Source: Rhizobium hidalgonense (lineage in GTDB: Bacteria; Pseudomonadota; Alphaproteobacteria; Rhizobiales; Rhizobiaceae). From it: a DNA stretch of 64,000 nt. The notes beneath the pieces were generated by a model. It did not search any database, was not told the origin of the DNA, and saw nothing but the letters and a program-made list of their open reading frames with translations. Where the stretch lies: contig NZ_LODW01000050.1 in NCBI RefSeq assembly GCF_002914525.1, forward strand, positions 62,001 through 126,000, given 5' to 3'. This document shows positions 34,629 to 44,431 of this stretch, piece by piece (within the stretch, counting starts at the first letter, position 1; the number at the start of each line of letters is the position of its first letter). Position numbers and translations under genes: made by a program.

Positions 34629-35729
34629 TCAGGCTGAAATACGCTCATAAGCTCGGCTTGCCGGCAGTTCCGAAATGATCCGGGCGAGTTCGCCGGCGCG
34701 CGCGGCGCCGGTGTGCCCCCCCAACACCCGTCGTCTTGCAGCCGTCGCGATGGCGGTTCGGCTGGTGTCGTCAAGTCCGGTCAACACCGCCATGACATCG
34801 GCTGGTCCTTGTGCAATGATCGCTGCCTCGCCGTTCGGGAACAATTCATCGAGCCCTCGCCAAAAATCGCTTATGACAGGCGTTCCGCAGGCCGCGGCTT
34901 CGAACAGGCGCACGCTCGGTGACCAGCCGGCGGCGATCATGTCGCGGCGTGTCACATTCAAGGTAAACCGTTGCCGGCTGTAGAAGCTTGCATGATCAGC
35001 AGGTGCCAGGTGCTCGATACGCTCGATATTCGCCGGCCAGTCGATCTCGGCGGGATATTGCGGTCCGGCTACAACAAAGCGCATGGAGGGCAGTTGACGG
35101 GCAGGCCCCAGAAGAAGCCGCTCCAATGTCGGCTGCCGGTCGGGGCTGTATGTTCCGAGATAGCCGAGGTCCCAGGAATGAGGCTCGCCGGTGTTGGCAT
35201 AGCGGAGCTCGTCGACGGAGCAATAGAGGGCGGCCGCTTTCCTTGCGCCATATCTCCGCTCCAGCAGCGCCAGCACCTCCCCTCCGGAAAAGGAGAGATA
35301 GGCGTCGAAGCGCGGAACCTGCCTCAGCGCCAGATATTCCTCATCACCGCGGTCCAGTTTTGCCAGCGTGACGGGCGTGTCGATATCGTAGAAGCACAGA
35401 GTTTTTGGCTCGAGCGTGCTAAGTTTGTCGACAAGGGCCACACCATCCGGAACATAGGATCCGACGATCACTGCGTCGGCCAGGCGCAGCCTGTCTCGAT
35501 GGAGTTGCAGCACGGCGTCGATGTCAGAATAATAACCGAGTTCACAGAAATCGGGCGAAGCGAGATCACGTTGGCTGGCATACCAGGGCACGTCCCGCTC
35601 GAGGAACAGAACCCGGTGGCCATCCTGCCGCAGGCCTTGGATCAGGGCCCGGTAGGTTGTGGCGTGGCCGTTTCCCCAGGACGAGGAAAGCGAAAGTCCG
35701 AGGAAGACGATGTCGAGCGATCGCGTCAT
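34629..35729 (-). CDS. CgeB-like glycosyltransferase A
   Basis: 366 residues, GT-B fold of the CgeB/Glyco_trans_1_2 group: GNGHATTYRALIQGL at the start, C-terminal PSVRLFEAAACGTPVISD (about 285-305) for the nucleotide-sugar site. It overlaps the next upstream gene in ATGA. Three related genes in a row suggest stepwise addition of sugars. Donor and acceptor unknown. Confidence 0.83.
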   Translation of the reverse strand: MTRSLDIVFLGLSLSSSWGNGHATTYRALIQGLRQDGHRVLFLERDVPWYASQRDLASPDFCELGYYSDIDAVLQLHRDRLRLADAVIVGSYVPDGVALVDKLSTLEPKTLCFYDIDTPVTLAKLDRGDEEYLALRQVPRFDAYLSFSGGEVLALLERRYGARKAAALYCSVDELRYANTGEPHSWDLGYLGTYSPDRQPTLERLLLGPARQLPSMRFVVAGPQYPAEIDWPANIERIEHLAPADHASFYSRQRFTLNVTRRDMIAAGWSPSVRLFEAAACGTPVISDFWRGLDELFPNGEAAIIAQGPADVMAVLTGLDDTSRTAIATAARRRVLGGHTGAARAGELARIISELPASRAYERISA

Positions 35730-36817
35730 TCGGCTGCCTCCATCTGCGCCCCAAGGCGAGCGCGGAAAAGTCTATCCACCGCTTCGGCACGATTGGTATA
35801 AGTGTGTTCTGTCAGCACGCGCTGGCGCGCCCTCTCCCCAATCTCACGCGCGGAGTGGCGAGACAGATCTGCGATCAGGTCAGCCACATCCTGTCCATCG
35901 CGGGCGACCAGGACTTCTTTGCCGGGCGCAAGGAAGTGTTCGATGCCTTCCCAATGGTCAGTGATGAGACAGGCACCGGCGCCGGCGGCTTCGAAGACCC
36001 GCGTTGCGGGCGAAAACCCGTTCTCCGCCATGCTGGCGCGCGATATGTTGAGAACTGCCATCGGGGTTACGTTGAAGGCGTTGTGATCCCGGGTCGGCAC
36101 ATGGCCGATATAACGGATATTTGGCGATATCAGCTTGTCCTGCCAGCCCGAGCCTCCCAGCAGAAACGTCCGGTCCGGCAGATGTGAGGCGGGCTCCAGG
36201 AAGAAATGCTCGACGCGCGCCTCCCGATCCGGCAGACGATTGCCGAGGAAAGCGAGATCGGCGGAGAAACGGCTGTCGAGCGGTACCGGATGATGCGTTT
36301 GCGGGTCCAAGGCATTGTAAACCGGCACGCAATCCGCCGCTCCGAAGGAGCGGTATGCGCTAACAACCGGGTCGCCGCCACCGTAGGTGAGTACCAGGCC
36401 TATCCGGGGAAGCGCTCGGCGCAGCGGATGATCGGGATTGTCCCGAAGCTCGGCGAGAGTGGCAGGTGCGTCGACATCCCAGAAGATCTTCAAGGCCCGC
36501 GGCCGGGCGTTGCCAAGCAGCTGTTCGAGCAGCAGGTCGTCCTCAAAACCGACGCCGCTTGCCTTGACGACGATATCGGCATCGGCCGCCTTTCTGCAGA
36601 CAGCCTTCAATGCCTCGATCGTGCCCTCGTAGACAACGACCCGACACCAGTCCGGCGGATCGATGTCGCGGTTCTTCTGCCGGTCGTAGACATCAGGCTC
36701 GTAGAAGGTGATATCATGCCCCTTCTCCGCCAGCGCCCGCAGCAGTCCCCGATAATAGGTGGCCGCACCATTCCAATAGGCGGAGAGGAGGCTCGAACCA
36801 TAAAAAGCGATCTTCAT
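35726..36817 (-). CDS. CgeB-like glycosyltransferase B
   Basis: 363 residues from ATG 36817, which overlaps the upstream stop in ATGA. N-terminus MKIAFYGSSLLSAYWNGAATYYRGLLRALAEKGH, and C-terminal FSPATRVFEAAGAGACLITDHWEG. Same family as its neighbours A and C. A longer frame from 36868 is rejected. Donor and acceptor unknown. Confidence 0.83.
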   Translation of the reverse strand: MKIAFYGSSLLSAYWNGAATYYRGLLRALAEKGHDITFYEPDVYDRQKNRDIDPPDWCRVVVYEGTIEALKAVCRKAADADIVVKASGVGFEDDLLLEQLLGNARPRALKIFWDVDAPATLAELRDNPDHPLRRALPRIGLVLTYGGGDPVVSAYRSFGAADCVPVYNALDPQTHHPVPLDSRFSADLAFLGNRLPDREARVEHFFLEPASHLPDRTFLLGGSGWQDKLISPNIRYIGHVPTRDHNAFNVTPMAVLNISRASMAENGFSPATRVFEAAGAGACLITDHWEGIEHFLAPGKEVLVARDGQDVADLIADLSRHSAREIGERARQRVLTEHTYTNRAEAVDRLFRARLGAQMEAAE

Positions 36818-37944
36818 TCGGCAGCCTCCTGGGAGTGAATGCACATGGTCACCCGGCTCGTGCCGCACCGTGTGAGGACCGTGAAAAGCTCGTCGACGCG
36901 GTGCCGGCAGGTATGGCGCGCCTTGATCGTCTTAAGGCCGGATGCTGCCAGACTTGCAGCCCTACCGGGGTCCAAGAGCACGTCACGCAGATTTCGCTTC
37001 ATCTCCTCGCCATCACCAGCGAGAAGATAGTCCTGGGCTGGCGTGAAGAGGTTCTCGGCGTCGTCCCAGGGCGCTGAAATCAAGGGTATTCCGCAGGCGA
37101 GCGCCTCAAAGACGCGGATTGTTGGAATGCCCGGCAGACGCTCGACGTAAGGTCGTCGCGGAATGTGCACCGTGACATTGTGTAGGGCGAAGGCGACAGG
37201 AACATCCGCATTGGCGATCCATCCGCCGTAGACGATACCGGCCTCGCTCAGGGCGTCAAGGGCATGACCGGGATAGCGGACGCCGCGCACCGTCGTGTTC
37301 AGACCGAGCGATTTCACCGGTCGGACGAGAAACTCGAGAAGTTCGGCGGACCTTTCATCGTCGCCCCAATTGCCGATCCATATGAGATCTCCGGTTCTTT
37401 CCGCGTCCGGTATCGGTCGAAACAGAGCGTCGTCGGCTGCTTCATGCCATGTAAACACCGACTTTCCCCAGCCGGCGCGAAGATAACGTTCCCGCAACGT
37501 CTCGCCGAATGCCAGCACCCCGTCGTAATCGTCGAGGGCCAGTCCCGCGATGTCGCCCTCAGCCGAGACCGCCCGATGATGCGTGTCGTGAAAGAGCAGC
37601 GTGAATGTGGCGCCATCGCGCCTGATACGGCCGAGACGCGCAACCAGATCCGGTTGCGTCCACTCGTGAACGATCACGACATCAGCATCGGCAAGCGCCG
37701 CGTTGTGATCGAAGTCCTTGCCGTAGATTTGCGACCTATGCTGCGGAAAGGTCTGGTGAAACCTCTCGATCGCCGCCGATCCCTCCTCCCTCACAAGGTT
37801 GGCACGGCTCCAGGCATCTTGCGGTTCCAATGCGAGCGCCTCATGACCTCGGCGCTGAAGGTCGCGCATGACCCCCCTGAGAAAATGTGCGTTGCCATGG
37901 TTCCAGTCGGAAATCAGCGAATGGGTATAAAAAACGAATTTCAT
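36814..37944 (-). CDS. CgeB-like glycosyltransferase C
   Basis: 376 residues from ATG 37944: MKFVFYTHSLISDWNHGNAHFLRG, C-terminal GIPTIRVFEALACGIPLISAPWDD. Third member of the family. Starts two bases after the GT4 gene's stop, fully coupled. Function as above. Confidence 0.83.
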   Translation of the reverse strand: MKFVFYTHSLISDWNHGNAHFLRGVMRDLQRRGHEALALEPQDAWSRANLVREEGSAAIERFHQTFPQHRSQIYGKDFDHNAALADADVVIVHEWTQPDLVARLGRIRRDGATFTLLFHDTHHRAVSAEGDIAGLALDDYDGVLAFGETLRERYLRAGWGKSVFTWHEAADDALFRPIPDAERTGDLIWIGNWGDDERSAELLEFLVRPVKSLGLNTTVRGVRYPGHALDALSEAGIVYGGWIANADVPVAFALHNVTVHIPRRPYVERLPGIPTIRVFEALACGIPLISAPWDDAENLFTPAQDYLLAGDGEEMKRNLRDVLLDPGRAASLAASGLKTIKARHTCRHRVDELFTVLTRCGTSRVTMCIHSQEAAE

Positions 37945-37946
37945 GA

Positions 37947-39056
37947 TTACTCCGCTGCTGTTGAAGAGACGTGGCCAGGCGTGCCGGAATAGATCCTGCA
38001 CATTGCCGCCGCCTGGGCTTGCCGGCTGAATCGAGCCGATCGCTCTTGCGCCTTCAGCCCGAGCGCAATGCGCTGTTGCGGGTCACCGGCAAGGCGGTTG
38101 AAGGCATCGGCGAAAGCTTTCGGCTGATGCGGATCGGCAAACAGAGCGGCATCTTCCCAGATCTCCCGATAGGTCGGGATATCCGAAAGCACCAACGCCG
38201 CGCCCGCCCTCGCCGCTTCGAGAGCCGCCAGACCGAAGGGCTCGTAGATGGATGGTGAAGCTACGATGGCCGCCTGCCGCGCCAGGGCCATCATTCGCTC
38301 ATGCGACAACTCACCGCGATGGTCGGCATGGCGAAACTGCAAATATTGGCCTTTGGGGCCATAGTTTGCACCAGCCGCAACCACCGGACAGCGCGTTACC
38401 TTTGCCGCCGTATCCAGCGCGGCGCCGTTTTTCCCCTCGTCCCACCAGCGCCCCGCCGCAAGGACGATATCCAATTTGGGCTGGTTGGACGGATCGAGCG
38501 CGCTCGAATTATAAACGATATTGAGGTTCGGGATCGGCCCATAGGCCAATTCCATCGCTGCGGCATGGCTGCCGCTTGGCGCGATCACGCTGTCCGCACG
38601 TGCAAAACCTGCGCTGTTCAGCCGGTATTGCCATTGCCAATCCCGCGGCACATCGCTGCTGCGCACGGCCGCAAACCAGGTCACGACACACGAGTGGCAA
38701 ACCACGATCACCGGCAGGTCCGTTTCAATGCCTGCGGCCTGCGACGGCAGATTGAGATGCAGAAGATCGGCCGCTTCACGACGGGCGAGATCGGCGATCA
38801 GGCGTGGTACCCCTGCAACCGCCTTCTCGTCCTGCTCCATCCAATCGAGCGGCGCGTCCAGCCAGACGAGCGTGCCAAGCCGGTTCGCCTCCGCGATCTT
38901 CTCCTCGGCCGGGACCGGACCAAGGCCCGCGAAGACGACCTCGATGCCGCTTGGCTTCAAGGCCGACGCCAAATCCATGGCGTAACGCCAGACACCGCCT
39001 ACCGCGTCGACCGTCATCACCACGCGACGTCGGTTGCTTCGTCCCCGTCCGGTCAT
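37947..39056 (-). CDS. GT4-family glycosyltransferase
   Basis: 369 residues, GT-B fold: donor-site motif PSIYEPFGLAALEAARAGAALVLSD (Glu-x7-Glu, about 285-310) typical of GT4 retaining enzymes. N-terminal VDAVGGVWRYAMDLASAL. ATGA overlap with the GH-SDR fusion gene upstream. Sugar unknown. Confidence 0.88.
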   Translation of the reverse strand: MTGRGRSNRRRVVMTVDAVGGVWRYAMDLASALKPSGIEVVFAGLGPVPAEEKIAEANRLGTLVWLDAPLDWMEQDEKAVAGVPRLIADLARREAADLLHLNLPSQAAGIETDLPVIVVCHSCVVTWFAAVRSSDVPRDWQWQYRLNSAGFARADSVIAPSGSHAAAMELAYGPIPNLNIVYNSSALDPSNQPKLDIVLAAGRWWDEGKNGAALDTAAKVTRCPVVAAGANYGPKGQYLQFRHADHRGELSHERMMALARQAAIVASPSIYEPFGLAALEAARAGAALVLSDIPTYREIWEDAALFADPHQPKAFADAFNRLAGDPQQRIALGLKAQERSARFSRQAQAAAMCRIYSGTPGHVSSTAAE

Positions 39057-41092
39057 GCCGATGCCTTCCGCTTCTCGCTACGACGCTGCTGGCCGCCGAA
39101 ACGATTGGCGATCAGCCATTCGGCGAGATGCCGCAGCCCCTTCCTCCACCCGATGCCGGCAGTCCAGCCGGTTTCGCCTTGAAGTTTTCCGGTATTGGCG
39201 ACGAAATAGAACTGGTCGCCGGCCCGCCACGGACCGAAGCTCGTTTCGACCGGACGTCCGGCGAGATTCTCGATCTCTCCGAGCACCGAAAGCACACTGA
39301 CGGCATTGTGCGGTCCGCCGCCAAGGTTGAAGGCCTGTCCGGAGAGCCTGTCGATATTGGAAAGCAATAAACGGTAGGCAGCGACGGCATCGTCCACATG
39401 CAGGATATCCCGCACCTGCTTGCCGCTGCCGTAGACGGAAATCGCTTCGCCGCCGAGAGCCCGGATCAGGAAATGCGCCACCCAGCCCTGGTCCTCGGTG
39501 CCAAACTGGCGCGGACCGTAAATGCAGCTCATCCTCAAAACGGCAGCAGGAATGCCGTAGGACTTGGCGTAATCCAGGACATATTGGTCTGCGACACCTT
39601 TCGAGCAGCCATAAGGCGTGCAGAAATCGAGTGGTCGATCCTCGGCGATGCCTTGCGCCCGCAGGAACTCGTCTTCAGGGATGAAACGATCATCGAGTTC
39701 GATCATCCCGAGATCGTCGAGCGCGCCATAGACCTTATTGGTGCTTGCGAAGATGACCGGCGCCTGTCTGCCCGCCTTGCGCACCGCTTCCAGCACGTTG
39801 AGGGTGCCGCGCGCATTGGTCTCAAAATCGCCAAGCGGATCGGCAATGCTTGTGGTCACCGCCGTCTGGGCGGCATAATGGAAGACAGCCTTGGCATCCT
39901 TGAAGGCGGCTTCGATCCCCATCAGGTCGCGAACGTCAGCAAGGACCGGATGCACCCGCGCGCCATGCCGCTCGATCAGCCATGAGAGGTTCTGATCGAC
40001 TCCCGACCGTCCGAGATTGTCTAGGATAATGACGTCCTCGCCGTCGTTCAGCAGACTGTCGGCAAGGTTGGATCCGACGAAGCCGCTGCCGCCGGTCACG
40101 ACCACAGGGGCGGCATCCGAGGCGATATGCGGGGCAGCGAGGGCAGCAACGTCCTGCAGCCGGTTGACGCCTCCCTCCATCAGAAGGCGGGCCAGAAGCT
40201 TCGGCTTGTTGTCGTGGGTCACTGCTCCAAGGTGATAGTGCCGCGGATCGAACCACAGGCCTTCCTGAACCGGCACATCCGGCGGCACATCGCACCAGGA
40301 ATACCAGTACATGCGGTCGGCTGGCACATTGAGCGCTTTGATGAAGCGTCGCGCCTGTTCGATCTCGTCGCTGCGCCAGGTCGAGTAGCCGGCTTCGGTA
40401 ATCCATATCTCGGCATCTGGATTATAGCGGGCGATAATCCCTCGCATCTCGCCAAGATGCATGTCCCAGCCGCCCCAGGTGGCTTCCTCGCTGTCCCAGG
40501 TTCCGGGAAAGCCATGGAAACCGACAGCATCGACGACACCGAGCACACCGCGCGCGCCCATCAGATTGAGCCAGTAGGGATCGAAGGGGCATGGGCCGCC
40601 GAGCACCGGCTTATAACCTCGCTGCTTTGCCCAGTAAGCCGCACCGCCCACCATCTCGCAGAAGAGCAGGAAATCACTGTCGTGGCGCCAGTCCCAGTCG
40701 AGCAGGTTGTTCGGTTCGTTCCAGAGCTCGATATATCGGAAATAGCGACCGTAGCGCGTGAGGATGTGGTCGACGAAATCGGCGTATGATTTGAGGTCGA
40801 CCGGCGGACCGGAGGATTTTCCCGTCCGCGACAGTGAAGGCGGCGTATAATGTATACACGGAAGGAGATCGATTTCTTTGCCGACGCGAGGGATCAGCCA
40901 GTCGAACCATTCCTCCCCGCCGGGCGCGAGATATTCGGCCCAGGATAAATGCGTGCGCAGATAGCTTGCGCCACTTGCCAAAATGTCGGGAAGCACAGCC
41001 TCCGTGCGTTGATGCTCTCCGGGACGGAACCACTCGACGAAACCGAACGGCCTCTCCTGTCGGCGGACTTGTCTGGAACCGGCGTTCCTCAT
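39053..41092 (-). CDS. Glycoside hydrolase (GH39-like) fused to an NAD-dependent SDR epimerase
   Basis: 679 residues. Residues 1-315 form a clan-A TIM barrel with acid/base Glu126 (LWNEPNN) and nucleophile Glu233 (WITEAGYS), like beta-xylosidase GH39. Residues 330-670 are an extended SDR (VTGGSGFVGSN, Tyr494/Lys498 in YGCSK) of the CDP-paratose/UDP-sugar epimerase group. Start 41092 is fixed by ATGA overlap with the gene upstream. The barrel lacks a signal peptide, so it probably acts inside the cell on a sugar intermediate. The fusion is unusual. Confidence 0.85.
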   Translation of the reverse strand: MRNAGSRQVRRQERPFGFVEWFRPGEHQRTEAVLPDILASGASYLRTHLSWAEYLAPGGEEWFDWLIPRVGKEIDLLPCIHYTPPSLSRTGKSSGPPVDLKSYADFVDHILTRYGRYFRYIELWNEPNNLLDWDWRHDSDFLLFCEMVGGAAYWAKQRGYKPVLGGPCPFDPYWLNLMGARGVLGVVDAVGFHGFPGTWDSEEATWGGWDMHLGEMRGIIARYNPDAEIWITEAGYSTWRSDEIEQARRFIKALNVPADRMYWYSWCDVPPDVPVQEGLWFDPRHYHLGAVTHDNKPKLLARLLMEGGVNRLQDVAALAAPHIASDAAPVVVTGGSGFVGSNLADSLLNDGEDVIILDNLGRSGVDQNLSWLIERHGARVHPVLADVRDLMGIEAAFKDAKAVFHYAAQTAVTTSIADPLGDFETNARGTLNVLEAVRKAGRQAPVIFASTNKVYGALDDLGMIELDDRFIPEDEFLRAQGIAEDRPLDFCTPYGCSKGVADQYVLDYAKSYGIPAAVLRMSCIYGPRQFGTEDQGWVAHFLIRALGGEAISVYGSGKQVRDILHVDDAVAAYRLLLSNIDRLSGQAFNLGGGPHNAVSVLSVLGEIENLAGRPVETSFGPWRAGDQFYFVANTGKLQGETGWTAGIGWRKGLRHLAEWLIANRFGGQQRRSEKRKASA

Positions 41093-42192
41093 GAAACCAG
41101 TCCCCGCTCTTCCAGTTGTCGCTTCATCTCGGCGCCGCGATCGACTGCCCCTGTCTGACGGACCCATTCAGCGAATGGAGCGAGGGCATTTTCCAAGCGA
41201 TATTTCGGTTCGAAGCCGAGCAGTTCCCGCGCCTTGGAGATATCGGCAAAACAATTCCGAATGTCTCCCGAGCGGGCCTTGTGCATGATCTCAGGGCCGA
41301 TCTCGGGTGTGCCCATGGCGTCAGCGAGAAGCATCGCGACATCGGCAATCGAGTAGGCCTGGCCGCTGCCGATATTGATCACGTGGCCGGAGGCTGCCGG
41401 CTTTTCCAGAGCCAGACGAAAGGCAACAGCCACATCCCGCACATGGACGAAATCGCGCCGTTGCCTGCCATCCTCGAAGATCATCGGCGGCTGGCCATTG
41501 GCGAGGCGGGAGCCGAAATTTGCAAGCACGCCGGTATAGGGATTGGAAAGCGCCTGCCCGGCGCCGAAGACGTTGAAAAGACGAAGGGCAACGGCATCGA
41601 GGCCATAGGCTTCGCCGAAGATCAGGACCTGCTTCTCCTGGGCGTATTTCGTCAAAGCGTAGATTGAAGCGAGATCGACCGGTTTCTCCTCGTCGGTGGC
41701 GACCGGTGTCATTGGCTGATCGTCGGGCCCAAGCGGATCCCAATGGCCGCCTTTGATGTGATCCGCCCGCCGCCGAATATATCCGAGCCGCTGGCCGCTC
41801 GCCGTCGAATAAAGTCCTTCCCCATAGACGCTCATCGAAGAAGCGACGACGATCTTTTCCACGGGCAGGCTGATCATGGCTTCTAGCAGAACAGCCGTTC
41901 CGAGATCGTTGGCGCCGACATAGCGGGCAATTTCATACATCGATTGGCCGACACCAACCTCAGCTGCAAGATGAATGACGCCCGCCACATCCCTCAGGGC
42001 TGCGCGGACGCCATCCTTGTTTCTGACGTCGCCCCGGACGACTTGTGCCCCTTCCGGCACGCTGACCTCGGCATCGGCATGCACCTGGTCGATCATCGCA
42101 TCGAGAATGCGCACATCGTAGCCGTTTTTCAGAAGCTCTTCAGCGACGTGGCGGCCGATGAAGCCGCACCCGCCTGTTATCAAAATTGTCAT
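41089..42192 (-). CDS. NAD-dependent SDR epimerase/dehydratase
   Basis: 367 residues from ATG 42192 (TILITGGCGFIGRHV). Catalytic Tyr/Lys in YALTKYAQEKQ near residue 188. Related to UDP-sugar epimerases. First gene of the minus-strand glycan operon, with an EcfG-type promoter 46 bases upstream. Substrate unknown. Confidence 0.87.
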   Translation of the reverse strand: MTILITGGCGFIGRHVAEELLKNGYDVRILDAMIDQVHADAEVSVPEGAQVVRGDVRNKDGVRAALRDVAGVIHLAAEVGVGQSMYEIARYVGANDLGTAVLLEAMISLPVEKIVVASSMSVYGEGLYSTASGQRLGYIRRRADHIKGGHWDPLGPDDQPMTPVATDEEKPVDLASIYALTKYAQEKQVLIFGEAYGLDAVALRLFNVFGAGQALSNPYTGVLANFGSRLANGQPPMIFEDGRQRRDFVHVRDVAVAFRLALEKPAASGHVINIGSGQAYSIADVAMLLADAMGTPEIGPEIMHKARSGDIRNCFADISKARELLGFEPKYRLENALAPFAEWVRQTGAVDRGAEMKRQLEERGLVS

Positions 42193-42238
42193 TATTGCAT
42201 CCGCTCGGTTGAACAAATTATTTCGGAGACGGCGGCCG

Positions 42239-42263
42239 AACCGAGCGTGGATGGAAAAGTTCC
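42239..42263 (-). promoter_or_regulatory. EcfG-type promoter of the minus-strand glycan operon
   Basis: Minus strand GGAAC (complement of 42259-42263), 16 bases, GGTT (complement of 42239-42242). Confidence 0.65.
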
Positions 42264-42318
42264 TTCATCAATGACATCTTTATTGACTTCATCATCTATG
42301 ACTTCTTTGACTTCCGCC

Positions 42319-42343
42319 GGAACTCTTGGAAGGGCCCGCAGTT
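42319..42343 (+). promoter_or_regulatory. EcfG-type promoter of the plus-strand dehydrogenase pair
   Basis: GGAAC (42319-42323), 16 bases, AGTT (42340-42343), 27 bases before ATG 42371. With the previous site it forms a divergent pair. Confidence 0.6.
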
Positions 42344-42370
42344 CGAGGATGCCACACTGGAGGACATCTG

Positions 42371-43357
42371 ATGGACACTGCGGCAACATCCACAGCCGAA
42401 CTGATGAGGGCCGTCATCATAGCTGGCCCCGGGCGCGTATTGATCGACACGAGGCCTTTGCCGACCCCTGGTCCCGGCCAGGTCAGGGTGAAACTGGAAG
42501 GCTGCGGTGTCTGCGCCTCGAACCTCACCCCCTGGGCCGGGCCCGATTGGATGACCTTCCCCACCGAACCCGGTGGATTGGGCCACGAGGGCTGGGGCGT
42601 CATCGACGCTGTGGGCAGCGGCGTTGCGGGTCTTGAGTTTGGGGACCGGGTTGCGGCTCTTTCCTATCACGCCTACGCCACGCACGACATCGCCGATGCC
42701 TCGATGGTCGCGGTGCTGCCTGAAGAATTGGATGGCAAGCCGTTTCCGGGCGAACCGCTCGGATGCGCCATGAATATCTTCGGCCGCAGCAATATCGAAC
42801 GCGGCCAGACCATCGCCGTCATCGGCATCGGCTTTCTCGGCGCCCTCCTCACCCGGCTCGCGGCAACAGCGGGCGCGCGCGTCATTGCCATCTCCCGTCG
42901 GGCCTATTCCCTCGAAGTTGCAAGAAAGATGGGGGCGGCCGAGACCATCGCCATGGACGATCATTGGCGCATCATCGAGAGCGTCAGAGAATTGACCGAA
43001 GGAAAATTCTGCGACTGCGTCATCGAGGCAGTCGGCAAACAATGGCCGCTCGACCTTGCGGGCGAGCTGACGAAAGAACGGGGGCGGTTGATCGTCGCCG
43101 GCTATCACCAGGATGGCCCCCGCCAAGTCAACATGCAGCTTTGGAACTGGCGCGGGCTCGATGTCATCAATGCCCATGAGCGTGACCCGTGCATCTATAT
43201 CAAGGGCATTCGCGACGCCATAGAAGCCATAGGTCAGGGGCGGATCGATCCGGAGCCCCTCTATACGCACATCTACCCACTGGAAGGGCTGGACGAAGCC
43301 TTGAATACCACGCGGGATCGTCCCGACGGTTTCCTCAAGGCTCTGGTGCAATATTGA
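42371..43357 (+). CDS. MDR-family zinc-type dehydrogenase
   Basis: 328 residues, alcohol dehydrogenase-like: substrate domain with GCGVCASNL and GLGHEGWGV, NAD(P) site VIGIGFLGALLTRLA (about 160-180). The zinc Cys pattern is partly present (GVCASN in place of GICGSD), and the structural four-Cys lobe is missing. Start 42371 follows GGAGG. Stop and next start overlap (TGATG). With the Gfo/Idh partner it may oxidise a cyclic or nucleotide sugar. Confidence 0.83.
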   Translation: MDTAATSTAELMRAVIIAGPGRVLIDTRPLPTPGPGQVRVKLEGCGVCASNLTPWAGPDWMTFPTEPGGLGHEGWGVIDAVGSGVAGLEFGDRVAALSYHAYATHDIADASMVAVLPEELDGKPFPGEPLGCAMNIFGRSNIERGQTIAVIGIGFLGALLTRLAATAGARVIAISRRAYSLEVARKMGAAETIAMDDHWRIIESVRELTEGKFCDCVIEAVGKQWPLDLAGELTKERGRLIVAGYHQDGPRQVNMQLWNWRGLDVINAHERDPCIYIKGIRDAIEAIGQGRIDPEPLYTHIYPLEGLDEALNTTRDRPDGFLKALVQY

Positions 43358-44382
43358 TGAACAAGTTGATTTCGCTACAGCAGACCACTGCCGTCAAGCA
43401 GTTGAGGCTCGGCTTTCTCGGCGTGGGATGGATCGGCCGGCATCGGATGAAAGCCATCCTCGACAGCGGCCTGGCGCGGGCCACTGCCGTTGCCGATCCG
43501 TCGGCGGAGATGGTGCAGGAGGCTCAGGCGCTCGCTCCCGATGCGAGGATCGCCGCGGGTCTCGACGATTTGCTCCACGATGAGCTCGATGGCATCGTGA
43601 TCGCGACACCGAGCGCCAGCCATGCCGCGCAGTCCATCCAAGCGTTAGAAGCCGGGGTGGCCGTCTTCTGCCAAAAGCCGCTTGGCCGAACCGCATCCGA
43701 AGTAAGGGCCGTTGTCGACGCCTCCAAGGCGGCGGACAGGTTGCTCGGGGTCGATTTTTCCTACCGCCATTCCCAGGCCATGCAACAGATCCGTCAGCTT
43801 GTGCGCTCGAACACCCTTGGGGAAATATTTGCCGCGGACCTGACCTTCCATAACGCCTATGGTCCTGACAAACCATGGTTCTACGACAAGACTTCATCCG
43901 GCGGTGGATGCGTCATCGACCTCGGCGTCCATCTCATTGATCTGGCCTTATGGTGCCTCGACTTTCCACCCGTCGCCACGGCGTCCAGCGAGTTGCGGGC
44001 AGGTGGGAAAAGACTTGGCGAAAACGCTGAGGTCGAGGATTTCGCGACGGCGACGCTTACGCTGGCCGGTGGCGAAGTCCTGCGCCTGACATGTTCCTGG
44101 CGACTTCAGGCTGGCTGTGACGCCGTGATCGGCGCTGACTTCTTTGGAACTGAAGGAGGCGCCTCCTTCAGAAATGTCGACGGGTCCTTCTATGATTTTA
44201 CCGCCACAAGGCTTGCTGGCACATCCCGTGAGACCCTGGCCCTGCCGCCGGACGAATGGGGTGGACGGGCCGCGGTGGATTGGGCAAGAAAACTCGCTCA
44301 AGGCCAGCGCTTCAATGCCGGGTGTGAACAGTTCGTCGCGGTCGCGGCGGCAATTGATGAGATATACCGCGCAAGCCGATGA
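43357..44382 (+). CDS. Gfo/Idh/MocA-family sugar oxidoreductase
   Basis: 341 residues: N-terminal Rossmann GFLGVGWIGRHRMKAI, EAGVAVFCQKPLGRT (EKP-like motif with Gln for Glu), and C-terminal alpha/beta domain with GGGCVIDLGVHLIDLALW. Enzymes of this family oxidise sugars or inositols with NAD(P). The Lys of xKP is kept. Coupled with the MDR gene before it. Substrate unknown. Confidence 0.87.
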   Translation: MNKLISLQQTTAVKQLRLGFLGVGWIGRHRMKAILDSGLARATAVADPSAEMVQEAQALAPDARIAAGLDDLLHDELDGIVIATPSASHAAQSIQALEAGVAVFCQKPLGRTASEVRAVVDASKAADRLLGVDFSYRHSQAMQQIRQLVRSNTLGEIFAADLTFHNAYGPDKPWFYDKTSSGGGCVIDLGVHLIDLALWCLDFPPVATASSELRAGGKRLGENAEVEDFATATLTLAGGEVLRLTCSWRLQAGCDAVIGADFFGTEGGASFRNVDGSFYDFTATRLAGTSRETLALPPDEWGGRAAVDWARKLAQGQRFNAGCEQFVAVAAAIDEIYRASR

Positions 44383-44431
44383 AACTCATAAGCGGCGGAT
44401 GATCGTGTCGCGGGCCGGTCGAATTGGAACG

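Noticed and set aside
42296..43351. 351-codon minus-strand frame
   Set aside because: Antisense to the MDR dehydrogenase, which has recognisable motifs and a ribosome site.
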